Below, piece after piece: positions 1 through 5,942 of a stretch of 7,182 nucleotides of DNA. Origin of the DNA: ZC4RG30 sp964456255 (GTDB lineage: Bacteria > Pseudomonadota > Gammaproteobacteria > Steroidobacterales > Steroidobacteraceae); assembly GCA_964456255.1 (NCBI GenBank), contig CAYWDZ010000162.1:1-7182 (forward strand). Reading direction: 5' to 3'. The notes beneath the pieces are model-generated. The model was not told the origin of the DNA and made no database searches. It was given only the letters and a program-made list of their open reading frames with translations. Position 1 is the first letter of the stretch; each line of letters opens with the position of its first letter. The position numbers and the translations under genes were made by a program.

Positions 1-1
1 C

Positions 2-511
2 GCGGCCGGCGCCGACGTGGTGCAGATCGACGAACCCTACATGCAGGCGCGGCCCGAAGATGCGCGCAAGTACGGTCTGGCTGCGCTCAACGCCGCACTG
101 GATGGCGTCGTCGGCAAGACGGCCGTGCATATCTGCTTCGGCTATGCCGCCATCATCCACACGCGTCCCGGCAAGGAAGGTTATTCGTTCCTGACCGAGC
201 TCTCGAAGTGCTCCTGCCACCAGATCTCCATCGAGACCGCGCAGTCGAACCTGGACTGCAGCGTGCTGAAGGGTCTGCCGGGCAAGCAGATCATCCTGGG
301 AGTCATCGACCTGTCGGACATGAACGTGGAGACACCGGAAACGGTGGCTGCCCGCATCCGCAAGGCGCTGGAATATGTTCCGGCCGAGAACATCATCGTG
401 GCGCCCGATTGCGGCATGAAATACCTGCCGCGCGATGTCGCCGATGGCAAGCTGCGCTCGATGGTCGCGGGTGCGCAGATTGTTCGCAGAGAGGTTGAGT
501 CGGTGTCCTGA
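2..511 (+). CDS. MetE-family (cobalamin-independent methionine synthase-like) protein, C-terminal part, 5' end outside window
   Basis: Only the last 169 codons are present; the frame is open to the left edge, so the true start lies upstream. The GTG codons at 17 and 20 are internal to the conserved core and should not be taken as starts. Visible are the family's catalytic VQIDEP strand (Asp-Glu-Pro codons 29-37) and a full set of zinc-thiol ligands: His (128-130) and Cys (134-136) in HICFG, Glu (233-235) in SIETA, and Cys (410-412) in PDCGMKYL. In MetE these residues bind the zinc that activates homocysteine thiolate for methyl transfer, in the cytoplasm. The conserved ligands suggest a working thiol alkyltransferase. 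The acceptor and donor are unknown, and it may be a specialised paralogue rather than methionine synthase, since a second MetE-like gene lies at 3330-4484. The receptor gene starts 25 bases after its TGA stop, which implies co-transcription. Confidence 0.85.
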   Translation, partial: AAGADVVQIDEPYMQARPEDARKYGLAALNAALDGVVGKTAVHICFGYAAIIHTRPGKEGYSFLTELSKCSCHQISIETAQSNLDCSVLKGLPGKQIILGVIDLSDMNVETPETVAARIRKALEYVPAENIIVAPDCGMKYLPRDVADGKLRSMVAGAQIVRREVESVS

Positions 512-527
512 GGGTTTGCAATTCACC

Positions 528-533
528 GGGGGA
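528..533 (+). promoter_or_regulatory. Ribosome binding site of the TonB-dependent receptor gene
   Basis: GGGGGA lies 3 bases before the ATG at 537. It supports this start over upstream in-frame starts, because translation from ATG 537 begins directly with a signal peptide. The spacing is short, so the effective pairing may use the 5' part of the G run. Confidence 0.5.
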
Positions 534-536
534 CTT

Positions 537-2762
537 ATGGCCAAGAGACAAGTACTGCTGGGGTCGCTGTGTGCAGTCGTGGCGGTGGCGATGGCAGCCC
601 CCGTTCTGGCTGCGGAAGAGGATCAGACCCTGGAGGAGGTCGTGGTCACGGCGCGCAAGCGTGACGAATCCTTCCGGGATGTTCCCGTCACGGTGAACGT
701 GTTCACCGAACAGGCCATCGCCGATGCCGGCATCCAGAAGCCGGCCGACTTCATCGCCCAGGTCCCCAACATGACACTGGTCGAAACCCAGAACGCCGGC
801 AATGCGTTCGTGGTGATTCGTGGCGTTTCGCAGGCCCGCAACAGCGAACCTTCCGTGGCGGTCCTGCTCGACGGCGTGCTGGAGACCAATCCCGCGGAGT
901 TCAACCAGGAGCTCTTCGACATTCAGCAGATCGAAGTGCTGAAGGGGCCGCAGGGCGCCCTCTACGGACGCAATGCAATTGGTGGCGCCATCCTGATCCG
1001 CTCGCGTGAACCATCAGACAAGCTGGAGAGCAATTTCCGCGTCGGCTTCGGCAATGGTTCCTCGAAGCTGGCGCAGGCCGCCGTCAGCGGGCCTGTGGGC
1101 AGTTCGGACACACTGAAGTTCCGCGCTTCGCTCAGCTACAAGGATACCGACGGGTTTCTGAACAACGAGTATCTGGACGAAAAGGCGGATCCTTCCAAAG
1201 ACATCTCCGGTCGTGTGAGCCTGTTGTGGAAACCCAGCGAGGCCTTCAAGGGCGATCTGCGCTTCTCGTTCAGCAACCTGGATACGCGTGCGCTGTACTT
1301 CGTGGTGCCGCGCGACAACGAGGCCAATCCGTTCAGTACCTTCACCACGGCGCCGGACGCCAACAATGTCACGACGCCGATCACGCTGGACAATCCGGGT
1401 GTCAACAAGCGCGACCTGTACAACACGTCGGCCAAGCTGGACTTCGAGACCAGCCTCGGCACATTGACATCGGTGAGTGCCTACAACACCACCAAGGAAC
1501 TCCTGACCGGAGATGCGTGGGACTTTCGTCCGGCTACAGAGTCGATCTTCTATGCGTACCTGCCGACCATCATCCCGGGCTTCGGGCCGGCAGACCTGAA
1601 CCAGAGCCAGTACCTGAAGTTGAATACGTGGAGCCAGGAACTGCGGCTGACGTCCCCGACCAGCGATCGCGTTTCCTGGATCGTTGGCGGTTACTACGTG
1701 CACACCAAGCGCTTCATCTCCACCGGCAACATGGTGGATACCGGCGATGGGGTCATTCCCGTGTATCACGAGCCGCGGCTTTCGGGCCCGAACCCCAGCT
1801 TCTCGTTCCTGGCCGACTCGCAGAAGAACGATGCCTGGGCCCTCTTTGGTGACGTCGTATTCGAAGCGACTGACAAGGTGGAACTGGACGCGGCCCTGCG
1901 CTACGACTCGGACAAGCGGCGCAATACCACCGACACCCCGACAGCCTTCCTGCCGCTGGGTTCCACTTCCCCGAGTGGTGCGGTGCGCACGCATACCTGG
2001 AACAAGCTGCAGCCCAAGGGCACGGTCCGTTACAAGCCCCAGGACAACGTGACGCTGTATGGCAGCTGGAGCCGGGGCTTCCGCAGTGGCGGCTTCAACC
2101 AGACGGGCGTGGGTGCAGTCGCTGATGCCAACGGCATCTACGGCGTGAACGACATGTTCAACGCCGAAGTCGCCGACACGATCGAAGTGGGCGCGAAGGC
2201 CCAGTCCGACAGCGGGCGTCTGAATGGCAGCGTGGCCCTGTACAGCACCAAGTCCCACGACGGTTATTTCTTCGTGTTCCTCGCGGCCAATTCCACGCAG
2301 AACCTGGGAAATCTGGATTCCAGGATCAAGGGATATGAAGTGGAGGTCAACGCCCGTCCGCTCGATCAGCTGGAGCTGCATGCCTCATATGGCTATACGA
2401 ACAGCCGCATTACCGACATGGAAGACCCGTCGGTCATTGGCAACGAGGCGCCGCTGGTCACGCGTGACACCATCAACCTCGGCGCCCAGTTCACGCAGCC
2501 GGTTGCTGCGGGCCTGGACCTGCTGCTGCGTGCTGATTTCCAGCGCATCGGCCGCACCTGGTGGGACCCATACAACAGCACTTCACGAGACCCGGTGTCG
2601 CTGCTGGACGCCCGCGCGGGGGTGAGGGGTGAGCAGTGGGGCCTGACCGCCTGGGCCAGGAATCTGACCAACAAGAAGTACAATACGGAATTCTCGCCGG
2701 GCGGCTTCCTCTTCAAGGCACTGCCGCGGCGCTACGGACTGGAATTCGATTACCACTTCTAG
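537..2762 (+). CDS. TonB-dependent outer-membrane receptor
   Basis: This 741-residue protein is an outer-membrane active-transport channel powered by TonB-ExbB-ExbD. Residues 1-26 form a signal peptide (MAKRQ, a hydrophobic stretch, then a VLAA cleavage region). A TonB box, EVVVTA, follows at 34-39. The plug domain comes next, with the typical LKGPQGALYGRN motif near 135-146 and IGGAI directly after. The rest is a beta barrel of alternating strands ending in the aromatic C-terminus YHF, the signal for insertion by the BAM machinery. Length is normal for the family. There is no N-terminal signalling domain, so control by a paired sigma/anti-sigma system is not indicated. The start was chosen because it yields the signal peptide; an in-frame extension back to 435 overlaps the previous gene and lacks one. 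In Proteobacteria such receptors import iron chelates but also sugars, aromatics and other organic compounds. The neighbouring enzymes and permease favour an organic substrate, which is inferred, not shown. Confidence 0.93.
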   Translation: MAKRQVLLGSLCAVVAVAMAAPVLAAEEDQTLEEVVVTARKRDESFRDVPVTVNVFTEQAIADAGIQKPADFIAQVPNMTLVETQNAGNAFVVIRGVSQARNSEPSVAVLLDGVLETNPAEFNQELFDIQQIEVLKGPQGALYGRNAIGGAILIRSREPSDKLESNFRVGFGNGSSKLAQAAVSGPVGSSDTLKFRASLSYKDTDGFLNNEYLDEKADPSKDISGRVSLLWKPSEAFKGDLRFSFSNLDTRALYFVVPRDNEANPFSTFTTAPDANNVTTPITLDNPGVNKRDLYNTSAKLDFETSLGTLTSVSAYNTTKELLTGDAWDFRPATESIFYAYLPTIIPGFGPADLNQSQYLKLNTWSQELRLTSPTSDRVSWIVGGYYVHTKRFISTGNMVDTGDGVIPVYHEPRLSGPNPSFSFLADSQKNDAWALFGDVVFEATDKVELDAALRYDSDKRRNTTDTPTAFLPLGSTSPSGAVRTHTWNKLQPKGTVRYKPQDNVTLYGSWSRGFRSGGFNQTGVGAVADANGIYGVNDMFNAEVADTIEVGAKAQSDSGRLNGSVALYSTKSHDGYFFVFLAANSTQNLGNLDSRIKGYEVEVNARPLDQLELHASYGYTNSRITDMEDPSVIGNEAPLVTRDTINLGAQFTQPVAAGLDLLLRADFQRIGRTWWDPYNSTSRDPVSLLDARAGVRGEQWGLTAWARNLTNKKYNTEFSPGGFLFKALPRRYGLEFDYHF

Positions 2763-2766
2763 AAGC

Positions 2767-2772
2767 AAGGGA
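2767..2772 (+). promoter_or_regulatory. Ribosome binding site of the VOC-family gene
   Basis: AAGGGA lies 7 bases before the ATG at 2780, which is good spacing. It starts 5 bases after the receptor stop codon. It decides the start of the VOC gene against an upstream in-frame reading that would overlap the receptor. Confidence 0.6.
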
Positions 2773-2779
2773 CATCATC

Positions 2780-3328
2780 ATGGCCATCACCGCAAAGCTG
2801 CCTTCGCGGCTCCACCATACCGCCTACACGTCCAAGGACCTGGAGGCCACTCGCCACTTCTACGAGGACATCATCGGCCTGCCGCTGATCGCCACCTGGT
2901 GCGAGAAGGATGTGCTGTTCGGCAAGGAGCGCACCTACTGCCACTGCTTCTTCGGGATCGGTGATGGCGGGGCGCTGGCCTTCTTCCAGTTTGCCAACCA
3001 GGAAGATGCGGATCTGTTCGCGCCGAAGATTGCGGCCACGCCGTTCCACCATATTGCACTGAATGTGGATGCGGAGACGCAAGCCGGCATCGAGAAGCGC
3101 CTCAAGGAGGCCGGCTACGTCGAGCCGAAGATGTACGTACTGGAGCACGGTTACTGCCGGTCGGTGTATGCGGAAGATCCGAACGGCATGATCTGCGAGT
3201 TCACGCGCGACCACCCGGACGCCGAGCGGATCAATTCCGACAACCGCCGCGCAGCGCACAGTGAGCTCAGGCGCTGGCTGGCCGGCGATCACCACAACAA
3301 CAATCCGTTCCGCTCGGCTGCCAACTGA
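2780..3328 (+). CDS. VOC (glyoxalase/extradiol dioxygenase fold) family metalloenzyme
   Basis: This 182-residue cytoplasmic protein has two beta-alpha-beta-beta-beta modules. Module one is about residues 10-72 (LHHTAYTSKDLEATRHFYEDIIGL) and module two about 88-143 (FHHIALNVD to YAEDPNGMICEFT). Likely metal ligands are His12 or His13, His90 or His91, and Glu140. The first-module position that is Glu in glyoxalase I appears to be Gln70 in FFQF. Members of this superfamily include glyoxalases, ring-cleaving dioxygenases, epimerases and thiol-transferring resistance proteins, and the sequence alone does not choose among them. A three-ligand His/His/Glu site would fit a type I extradiol dioxygenase, but that class is usually longer. 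The tail 169-182 is rich in His and Asn (DHHNNNPF) and lies outside the fold. The gene is 17 bases behind the receptor and 1 base ahead of a MetE-like gene, so it is surely in the same operon, suggesting it acts on the imported compound. Confidence 0.85.
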   Translation: MAITAKLPSRLHHTAYTSKDLEATRHFYEDIIGLPLIATWCEKDVLFGKERTYCHCFFGIGDGGALAFFQFANQEDADLFAPKIAATPFHHIALNVDAETQAGIEKRLKEAGYVEPKMYVLEHGYCRSVYAEDPNGMICEFTRDHPDAERINSDNRRAAHSELRRWLAGDHHNNNPFRSAAN

Positions 3329-3329
3329 C

Positions 3330-4484
3330 GTGCTGCGCAGCGTTGACCGTATCCTGACCACTCACGTGGGCAGCCTGCCGCGCTCGCAGGCCGTCACCGA
3401 TGTGCTGTTTGGCCGGGAGAACAAGGGGCCGTTGCCGCCTGATCCCGACAAGGTGATTGCGGACGCCGTGGCGGCGATCGTGGCCAAGCAGGTCGAGGTC
3501 GGCATCGACGTCGTCAGCGACGGCGAGATGGGCAAGATCAGCTACGCGACCTACATCAAGGACCGGCTCTCCGGCTTCGATGGCGATACGCCGCGCGAGC
3601 CGGGGCAGGATCTGGTCGAGCATCCGCGCCTGCTGCAGAAACTGGCGAAGCTGGGCTCCACGGCCAGCTACCGGCGGCCGCGCTGCGTGGCGCCGATCAC
3701 GGTGAAGGACCTTGCGCCGATGCGCGAGGACATCGCCAACATGAAGGCGGCGATGGCCGCGGCGAAACCTGCCGAGGGCTTCATCAATACGGCCTCGCCA
3801 GGCACCATCGCGCTGTTCCAGCCCAACGACTTCTACCCGACGCAGGATGCGTACCTGGAGGCGGTGGCAGAAGGCATGCGGGCCGAGTACGAAGGCCTCA
3901 CACAGGCGGGCCTGTTGATCCAGATCGATGCGCCGGACATGGCCATGGGCCGGCATACCATGTATCGCGATCGCACCGAGAACGACTTCGTGAGCCTGGC
4001 CGCGCGACATGTCGAGGTGCTGAACCATGCGCTGCGCAATGTGCCGGCGGACCGCATCCGCATGCACGTGTGCTGGGGCAACTACGAAGGCCCGCACACA
4101 CACGACGTGCCGCTCACGAAGCTGCTGCCGGTGGTGATGAAGGCCAAGCCGCAGGCCATCCTGTTCGAGGCGGCCAATCCGCGCCACGCGCACGAGTGGC
4201 AGGTATTCCGCGACATGAAGTCGCAGGTGCCCGACGACAAGCTGCTGGTGCCCGGCGTGCTCAGCACCACCACCAACTACGTGGAGCATCCCGAACTGGT
4301 CGCCGAGCGGCTCGAGCGCTTTGCCAGCATCGTGGGCCGCGAGCGCGTGCTGGCCGGCACGGATTGTGGATTCGGTACCTTTGCCGGCTTCGGGCCGGTG
4401 GATCCGGATATTGTCTGGTTGAAGCTGAAGTCTCTGGTCGATGGCGCCGAGCTTGCGTCACAACGGCTCTGGGGTAGACGCTAG
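3330..4484 (+). CDS. MetE-family (cobalamin-independent methionine synthase II-like) zinc-dependent transferase
   Basis: This 384-residue single-barrel protein resembles the catalytic half of MetE, which is about 750 residues with two barrels. The N-terminus has TTHVGSLPR (10-18), and GIDVVSDGEMGK spans 58-69. The Asp strand reads QIDAPDMAMGRH where classical MetE has QIDEP. Zinc ligands are His246 and Cys248 in MHVCWGNYEG, Glu280 in LFEAANPRH, and Cys346 in GTDCGFGTF, so thiol activation should be intact. Known members of this half-length group include epoxyalkane:coenzyme M transferase as well as proteins annotated as methionine synthase; the acceptor thiol here is unknown. The GTG at 3330 is the chosen start: it lies one base after the VOC stop and directly precedes the conserved region. 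I see no clear ribosome binding site, so translation is probably coupled to the VOC gene. A longer in-frame reading from 3261 overlaps the VOC gene and adds nothing family-like. Confidence 0.87.
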   Translation: MLRSVDRILTTHVGSLPRSQAVTDVLFGRENKGPLPPDPDKVIADAVAAIVAKQVEVGIDVVSDGEMGKISYATYIKDRLSGFDGDTPREPGQDLVEHPRLLQKLAKLGSTASYRRPRCVAPITVKDLAPMREDIANMKAAMAAAKPAEGFINTASPGTIALFQPNDFYPTQDAYLEAVAEGMRAEYEGLTQAGLLIQIDAPDMAMGRHTMYRDRTENDFVSLAARHVEVLNHALRNVPADRIRMHVCWGNYEGPHTHDVPLTKLLPVVMKAKPQAILFEAANPRHAHEWQVFRDMKSQVPDDKLLVPGVLSTTTNYVEHPELVAERLERFASIVGRERVLAGTDCGFGTFAGFGPVDPDIVWLKLKSLVDGAELASQRLWGRR

Positions 4485-4519
4485 CGGCGCCCGGTGCATA
4501 CGTAATAACTAGAAATCCT

Positions 4520-4526
4520 GGGGGAG
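4520..4526 (+). promoter_or_regulatory. Ribosome binding site of the MFS permease gene
   Basis: GGGGGAG lies 6 bases before the ATG at 4533, within a 48-base gap after the MetE-like gene. The surrounding ATCCTGGGGGA (4515-4525) recurs exactly before the last gene at 5927-5937. I see no convincing promoter or terminator in this gap. Confidence 0.6.
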
Positions 4527-4532
4527 CATCAC

Positions 4533-5777
4533 ATGTCTGACGCGAAAGGCCACGATACGTCCTACGAGTGGAAGATCATCCTGCTGCTGAGCATCACCTT
4601 CGGGTTGGTGGGTCTCGACAGGTTCGTGCTTCCCGTCGTACTGCAGTCGCCCAACTCCACGATGGCGGCGGATCTGGGGTTGACTCCGCAGGACGGCGGC
4701 ACGCTGGCCGGATACCTCGGCATGGCCTGGGGCATCTCGGCGTTCGTGATGGGATACCTGGCCGACAAGCTCGGCCGTCGCGCGGTGATGGTGCCTGCCA
4801 TCGTGGTGTTCTCGCTGATGTCGGTGTTCAGCGGTCTGGCCAGTTCCATGGTGGCGCTGGTGTTCTTCCGCGTGATCATGGGCATTGCCGAAGGCCCGGT
4901 GGCTTCGACGGGTGTGGCGGTTGCGGTGGAGGCTTCCAAGCCATCCCGACGCGGCATGAACAACGGCATCTTCCAGTGCATGATCTCGCTGTTCGGCCTC
5001 GCGCTCGGGCCCTACATTGCCACGCGGTTGCTCGATCACTACAGCTGGCACGCCGTGTTCATGATCGTGGGTGTGCCTGGCCTGGTCATGGCCGCCCTGA
5101 TGTGGGTCATGATCCGTGAACCCCAGAAGCGAGCCAGCACGGGCCACGGTGGTGGCACCGTGGGTTTTCTCGGGATGTTCGGGCATCGCAATGCCAAGGT
5201 GGCTCCGCTCACCCTGATCTGCGCCATGGGCGGCATCTTCGTGATCGCTGCGCTGTTGCAGGCCTACCTGACCGCGCCGGCTGGCGCGGGCCTCGGTTTC
5301 GATGCGGTGACTGCGGGCACCGTGTTTTCCGCAGTGGGCGTCGGCGGCTGCATCGGCCAGTTCGCCATGCCGGCGATTTCCGACCTGATCGGGCGCAAGC
5401 TGGCAACGCTGCTGTCCTACATCCTGGCCGCGGTGTCGCTGTACTTCTTCACGCAGGCCGGCCCTGAGAGCATCAGCACGCTGTGGTTCCTGCTGTTCTT
5501 TGCCTCGCTGTTCAATTTTGCAGCGCTGGCGATCCTGGCCGGTCCGGTGGCAGCGGAGGCCGCCCCTCCCGGCATGCTGGCCTCGATGGCCGGCTTCGTG
5601 ATCTTTGCCGGTGAGTTCGTCGGCGGCGGCGCTGCCCCGATCATCGCTGGCAAGATTGCCGGTGGCCAGTACGGCCTGAAGGGCGCGCTGTACTTTGCGG
5701 CCATCGGCCTCGTGGTCGGCTTCATCGTGGCGTTGTTCCTCAAGGAAACTGCACCGCGGAAGCTTCAGCAGCACTGA
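4533..5777 (+). CDS. MFS permease, anion:cation symporter-like
   Basis: This 414-residue inner-membrane protein has about twelve hydrophobic segments in two halves, separated by a basic, Gly-rich loop at roughly 194-222 (REPQKRASTGHGGG). MFS motif A, GYLADKLGRR, is at 74-83, and its second-half counterpart SDLIGRK is at 283-289. FFRVIMGIAEGP (111-122) matches the conserved TM4 motif of the family. Segment one carries LDR (28-30), a pattern common in the anion:cation symporter family, whose members take up organic acids and aromatic acids by proton symport. That assignment is a moderate guess. Uptake is more likely than drug export because of its place behind a TonB receptor and catabolic-type enzymes. 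A 48-base gap with a strong ribosome binding site precedes it, and a hairpin resembling a terminator begins 14 bases after its stop, so it is probably the last gene of the operon. Confidence 0.9.
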   Translation: MSDAKGHDTSYEWKIILLLSITFGLVGLDRFVLPVVLQSPNSTMAADLGLTPQDGGTLAGYLGMAWGISAFVMGYLADKLGRRAVMVPAIVVFSLMSVFSGLASSMVALVFFRVIMGIAEGPVASTGVAVAVEASKPSRRGMNNGIFQCMISLFGLALGPYIATRLLDHYSWHAVFMIVGVPGLVMAALMWVMIREPQKRASTGHGGGTVGFLGMFGHRNAKVAPLTLICAMGGIFVIAALLQAYLTAPAGAGLGFDAVTAGTVFSAVGVGGCIGQFAMPAISDLIGRKLATLLSYILAAVSLYFFTQAGPESISTLWFLLFFASLFNFAALAILAGPVAAEAAPPGMLASMAGFVIFAGEFVGGGAAPIIAGKIAGGQYGLKGALYFAAIGLVVGFIVALFLKETAPRKLQQH

Positions 5778-5790
5778 CCCGGTGAGGCAG

Positions 5791-5820
5791 TCGGGCCGCC
5801 CGCGTGGTCGGCCCGAGTTT
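5791..5820 (+). terminator. Probable intrinsic terminator after the MFS gene
   Basis: A perfect 8-base inverted repeat, TCGGGCCG (5791-5798) and CGGCCCGA (5809-5816), encloses a 10-base loop and is followed by GTTT. The stem is GC-rich and starts 14 bases after the permease stop, the expected place for an operon end. The T run is only three bases, so termination may be weak or Rho-assisted. A second GGCCCGA at 5828-5834 could compete for the left arm. Confidence 0.55.
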
Positions 5821-5835
5821 CGGTGATGGCCCGAA

Positions 5836-5876
5836 CCTGGCGGATTTGCTGATGTCGAACCGCCAGGCACTGGCGG
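5836..5876 (+). repeat. Three-part inverted repeat with two mutually exclusive hairpins
   Basis: CCTGGCGG (5836-5843) pairs perfectly with CCGCCAGG (5860-5867) across a 16-base loop. The same central arm, CCGCCAG (5860-5866), also pairs perfectly with CTGGCGG (5870-5876) across a 3-base loop. Only one pairing can form at a time. This is visible directly; a role as attenuator, operator or further terminator is inferred. It lies between the permease terminator and the exported-protein gene at 5943. Confidence 0.45.
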
Positions 5877-5889
5877 CAGCTACTATTTG

Positions 5890-5917
5890 CTGGTCAGCGC
5901 ACACAAGGCATGACCAG
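5890..5917 (+). promoter_or_regulatory. Operator-like inverted repeat before the exported-protein gene
   Basis: CTGGTCA (5890-5896) and TGACCAG (5911-5917) form a perfect 7-base inverted repeat with arm centres 21 bases apart, about two helical turns. It ends 25 bases before the ATG at 5943, so a bound repressor could block transcription of that gene. It could instead form an RNA hairpin in the leader. I found no persuasive -35/-10 pair nearby, so the promoter is not placed. Confidence 0.35.
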
Positions 5918-5931
5918 ACGTATCGGATCCT

Positions 5932-5937
5932 GGGGGA
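5932..5937 (+). promoter_or_regulatory. Ribosome binding site of the exported-protein gene
   Basis: GGGGGA lies 5 bases before the ATG at 5943, a good distance. It fixes the start, which gives a clean signal peptide. Confidence 0.6.
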
Positions 5938-5942
5938 CTGGA

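Noticed and set aside
435..536. Longer N-terminus for the TonB receptor
   Set aside because: It would overlap the previous gene and bury the signal peptide; ATG 537 has a ribosome binding site and gives a standard signal sequence.
1014..2381. Long open frame on the - strand opposite the TonB receptor
   Set aside because: It is the mirror of a GC-rich gene; the translation lacks family motifs, while the + strand protein has every receptor hallmark.
3261..3329. Earlier start for the second MetE-like gene
   Set aside because: The extension lies inside the VOC gene and its residues do not resemble the family; conserved sequence begins right after GTG 3330.
3267..4289. Open frame on the - strand opposite the second MetE-like gene
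   Set aside because: It is a His/Arg-rich shadow of the conserved + strand protein.
4509..5870. Long open frame on the - strand opposite the MFS permease
   Set aside because: Its product is dominated by His, Arg, Gln and Gly without domain structure and crosses the terminator hairpin. The + strand gives a clear membrane transporter.
5881..5926. Sigma-70 promoter using TACTAT or TATCGG as the -10 element
   Set aside because: Neither has a matching -35 element at the proper distance, so the promoter is not assigned.
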